This document shows positions 62,401 to 64,000 of a stretch of 64,000 bases of DNA, piece by piece. The notes below the pieces were generated by a model, which did no database searches, was not told the origin of the DNA, and was given only the letters and a program-made list of their open reading frames with translations. The stretch is from Acanthosepion lycidas (lineage: Eukaryota > Mollusca > Cephalopoda > Sepiida > Sepiidae). The number at the start of each line of letters is the position of its first letter. Position 1 is the stretch's first letter. Location: contig OZ010574.1 in assembly GCA_963932145.1 (NCBI GenBank), positions 80,658,398-80,722,397 of the forward strand. The letters are read 5' to 3'. A program made the translations under genes and the position numbers.

Positions 62401-62874
62401 GCCAAAAGACTTCGCGCAGCGGGTTTGGCAAAGTCGCCAAACTGCGTGCGCTGCAGTGGGGAGGTGGAGACCATTGGTCACGCCTTCTTTCAATGTAGTG
62501 TCGTAGTTCCGTTGTGCAAGTTCGTTGAAGATCTCATGGTTCGCATGCTGCGCGGAAAGTTCTTTGTCCTCGAGGCCAGTTCCGTCTGTAGCAATATAGT
62601 ACCGCCGTTGACTAAGGCTGAGCACTACGTGTTCCTTTGCTTACTGGGTGTTATGCGAGTCGTGATATGGACGACGCGACAGAAGGAATTTCATGGGGAC
62701 GAGAAGTTTACCTCTTCCCAACTGATCTTGTTCTTTAAGCATCAGCTTAAAGTCAAGATCAGGACGGAAAGGAAGCGACTCCATCCATTGGAATTTAGCG
62801 AAAGGTGGGTGACTCTTGCGCGTCTCTGCAGAGTGAAAGGTGCTGACTTGGAGTGGCCGTTTGATACCGGTTAG
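59416..62874 (+). CDS. LINE ORF2: endonuclease-reverse transcriptase, unit 3
   Basis: 1,152 residues, the same protein as unit 2, with all endonuclease and reverse transcriptase catalytic residues and the C-terminal CCHC in place. Three uninterrupted ORF2 copies in a row indicate either very recent duplication or continued homogenisation. The TAA plus four-codon link from ORF1 is unchanged. Confidence 0.95.
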   Translation: MALWLASLNVRGLRSESRRARLDRDLQRLGVDVCCVQETRFLSRDYEDILSKRFVLYSACFDGRSRGVSWLVSKSLDTVCALVFADPAGRLCVLDITIKEKALRLIGVYAPNDHTQQPGLFRQIEPFLRTSRSVVLAGDWNAVLDPDIDRIGQKAGTNNPEVKSFRAFIDGFDLVDKYRNEHPREVAWTWTRGGSSDTVVSASYIDRVLVKRVEVGLLECPSFHYIVYSDHRLVRVRVNLAKPRVRMAGYWKLNSSLFGEQDFRDQLLLMLQRELSGAVVGNKWWGVLKSKLRSFAADYSRRLNLARLAAQKSLEAKVDRAIKSRDSGEVAVARAELASLLIKKDQALVVRARIKRMSCEATNMAASLRSEEACRATSRHIDRITLPDKRTVTTDAGICEAFRDYFQELFTREPGLSPARFDAYLADFPRLKAAEAARCEGPITESEVWDALKQVGLDKTPGLDGLPYEMYLRQSPVFVPLLALIFNNWMRQGSIPQRFTRGVIKLLRKKKDGGDGVDNYRPLTMLNTELKILAKVLADRLQVVLSSLIGPEQTCAVKGRTIQDNLHLVRLIIEKVDGDAALINLDQSKAFDRVDHRFLEAVLSAAGFGPHFRTWIRLLYASPGALVEVNGVRSKPFILSRSIRQGCPLSPLLYVLALEPFLRKLKTNPVLRGISLPGATTSARYSAYADDVSVLVSSRAEINEVGKEIRGYEMVTGARINRDKSVGLRLGSWRGVSLPGPFLWTDGPVKILGVWFGPDLLLEMNWSEVQEKAGLAVRLWTRRNLSLKGRAEVCGSHIYPILLYRLSVLPLPSDTLLALVRLLFSFLWGGRAAMVSREICYLHPSDGGLGVPCVETRRHTLRITYLDRMCMQLDENGEFWKEDAHKHFPSLRNVRSCEEEVGRNPRGEGSFYHECRLALKRLLRAKDGLSDVQPLSRKALYQVLVRGNVQDDLIDELGLTKREARCIWPWAPGLKCLTNPEASLTWLVIRGALWVAKRLRAAGLAKSPNCVRCSGEVETIGHAFFQCSVVVPLCKFVEDLMVRMLRGKFFVLEASSVCSNIVPPLTKAEHYVFLCLLGVMRVVIWTTRQKEFHGDEKFTSSQLILFFKHQLKVKIRTERKRLHPLEFSERWVTLARLCRVKGADLEWPFDTG

Positions 62875-63645
62875 GCATTAAGGATTTTGGGATTACTGGG
62901 GTGAACATTGGTAACCCCTCCCTTGTATAGGTTAGTTTAGGTCGGTCTTGTTTTAGTTACCTTTTTCTTTTTTCTTTCCAGTTTAACTTAGCTAGGGTAT
63001 GTATGCTCATTGGACCCCCCTTTTATTTCTGACCCGATTTTTTTTTATCTTTTGTTTAATTCCCCATCCCTCCCATCGTTAGGTGGTTAGTGATATCAGT
63101 TCTCTGGTGGGTGCGGGGCGCTTTTCGTTTCGAGTGTGTCTTTCGTATTTGTCGTTGTGTCTGATTGAGTGTGTGTTTGTAGCGAGTGCATGGATTGTAT
63201 GAATGTTTTATATATTTTTTTCAAGTCCCGCATTGATTTCGTCCAGTTAACTGATGTTTCTACCACAGTTAGGACTGTGGGGGGTTTTACTACTAACAAA
63301 AAATAAAAGTTTTGTTTATTTTCTTGTATATAGTTTTTGTATTCATTGTAAATTTTCATTGGGGTTTTTAGTTGTTATTTTATTCCCCTCCCCCCACAGA
63401 CAATGATTTGTATATATGGGGACTAGTTTAGAATATCATAGAGTCTCTGAGGAATTTTGGTGAATGTAGTAAGAATGGTATGTAATGGATGTGTCGTTTT
63501 GGTGAAAGGAACATTGTTTGTATGTCTGGGTCAGTGATTGCGGCTAGCTAAGTTTAAAAGTTAAGACAGAAGATGACCATCCTTGCCCCCTTTCCCCAAT
63601 TTTTGGCCTTGTGCCACATTTGTACTTTTTGTATAATAAATAATT
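62875..63645 (+). other. 3' UTR, unit 3
   Basis: 771 bp, matching unit 2 (9-T run, same hairpin at about 63,263-63,280, same TATAATAAATAAT end before TACAAGG). Confidence 0.75.
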
Positions 63646-64000
63646 ACAAGGAAACAGAAGGTTTTTTCTTCTTTTTTCTTGTCCGACCGTGTTAGACATA
63701 TTTCTGTCTGTCACTGGATTATTTACCTTGTACTTTTTGACTGCCTAAATTTAGTTAAGTTTTTGATTTATTTTACCGTTTTTTTTAACGTTATTTTTTG
63801 ACTTTTTGTTAAATTTTTCAGTTTTCTAAACGTTCCTTTTTCTTGACATTTTTGTTTAAATTTTTGATTTTTTCCGTTTCAGTTCCATACCCTCTTTTAT
63901 TTACAGTTACTGCTTTTTTTTTTTGCTTTTATTTATTCCTTTTTTATTTAACGTTTTCATTTTCTTGTGCGTTTTATTTTTCATTTTTTAAATCTATTTT
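63646..64000 (+). mobile_element. Tx1-like LINE, array unit 4 (5' UTR only, cut by window)
   Basis: The first 355 bp of a further unit, of the unit 3 type (GTACTTTTTGACTGCC, 11-T run, TTGTGCGTTTTATT). The array therefore continues beyond the window. Confidence 0.92.

Larger units (their letters stand above)
56024..63645 (+). mobile_element. Tx1-like LINE, array unit 3 (complete)
   Basis: 7,622 bp, the longest unit because its 5' UTR has extra bases (longer T-runs, a duplicated TTTGTAAATTT-type phrase near 56,555-56,582, and a TTTTTTC insertion near 56,763). The 5' UTR and ORF1 differ from units 1 and 2 at many positions, whereas ORF2 and the 3' UTR match unit 2. It ends at 63,645 and runs directly into a fourth unit whose 5' UTR is of the same type. 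Confidence 0.9.

Overview
The window is a gene-poor, AT-rich stretch of animal genome, most likely from a mollusc and probably a cephalopod (octopus-like). That guess is an inference. It rests on the mix of tRNA-derived SINEs, decayed RTE-, CR1/jockey- and Penelope-type retroelements, Tc1/mariner elements and MITEs, very long (TA)n, (CA)n and (GATA)n tracts, and minisatellites of several kilobases. I recognise no host protein-coding gene, tRNA gene or CRISPR array. Every open reading frame with support belongs to a mobile element.

Layout. 1-4310 is a purine-rich minisatellite. 4470-7110 holds a deleted Tc1 element, a SINE with a 5S-rRNA-like head joined to a tRNA-like body, and a decayed RTE-type LINE. 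7.1-32 kb is a patchwork of old, mostly broken repeats: RTE and CR1/jockey LINE pieces, SINEs of two families, MITEs (including a 102-bp mariner-type MITE present three times in the window), two probable solo LTRs, a foldback cluster near 22 kb, and a Penelope 3' end with a hammerhead-like motif. 32,556-34,147 is a nearly whole Tc1 element with 229-bp terminal inverted repeats and a broken transposase. 35.8-38.6 kb is a diverged pyrimidine-rich minisatellite. A 200-base assembly gap (40,001-40,200) sits beside a Penelope-type reverse transcriptase remnant.

The main feature is 40,851-64,000, a head-to-tail array of a 7.6-kb non-LTR retrotransposon of the Tx1-like branch of the L1 superfamily. 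There are three complete units and the start of a fourth, joined with no spacer. Each full unit has a T-rich 5' UTR of about 1.06-1.09 kb, an intact 761-residue ORF1 with a CCHC knuckle and an SPKK-rich tail, an intact 1152-residue ORF2 (APE endonuclease, reverse transcriptase, C-terminal CCHC), and a 0.77-kb 3' UTR. ORF1 and ORF2 lie in the same frame, separated by one TAA and four sense codons.

The variants among the units form a mosaic. Unit 2 has the 5' UTR and ORF1 of unit 1 but the ORF2 and 3' UTR of unit 3, with the switch inside about 330 bp at the ORF1/ORF2 junction. The duplicated block therefore runs from ORF2 to the next ORF1, out of phase with the element's own ends. This points to unequal exchange, or to an assembly artefact, rather than serial insertion.
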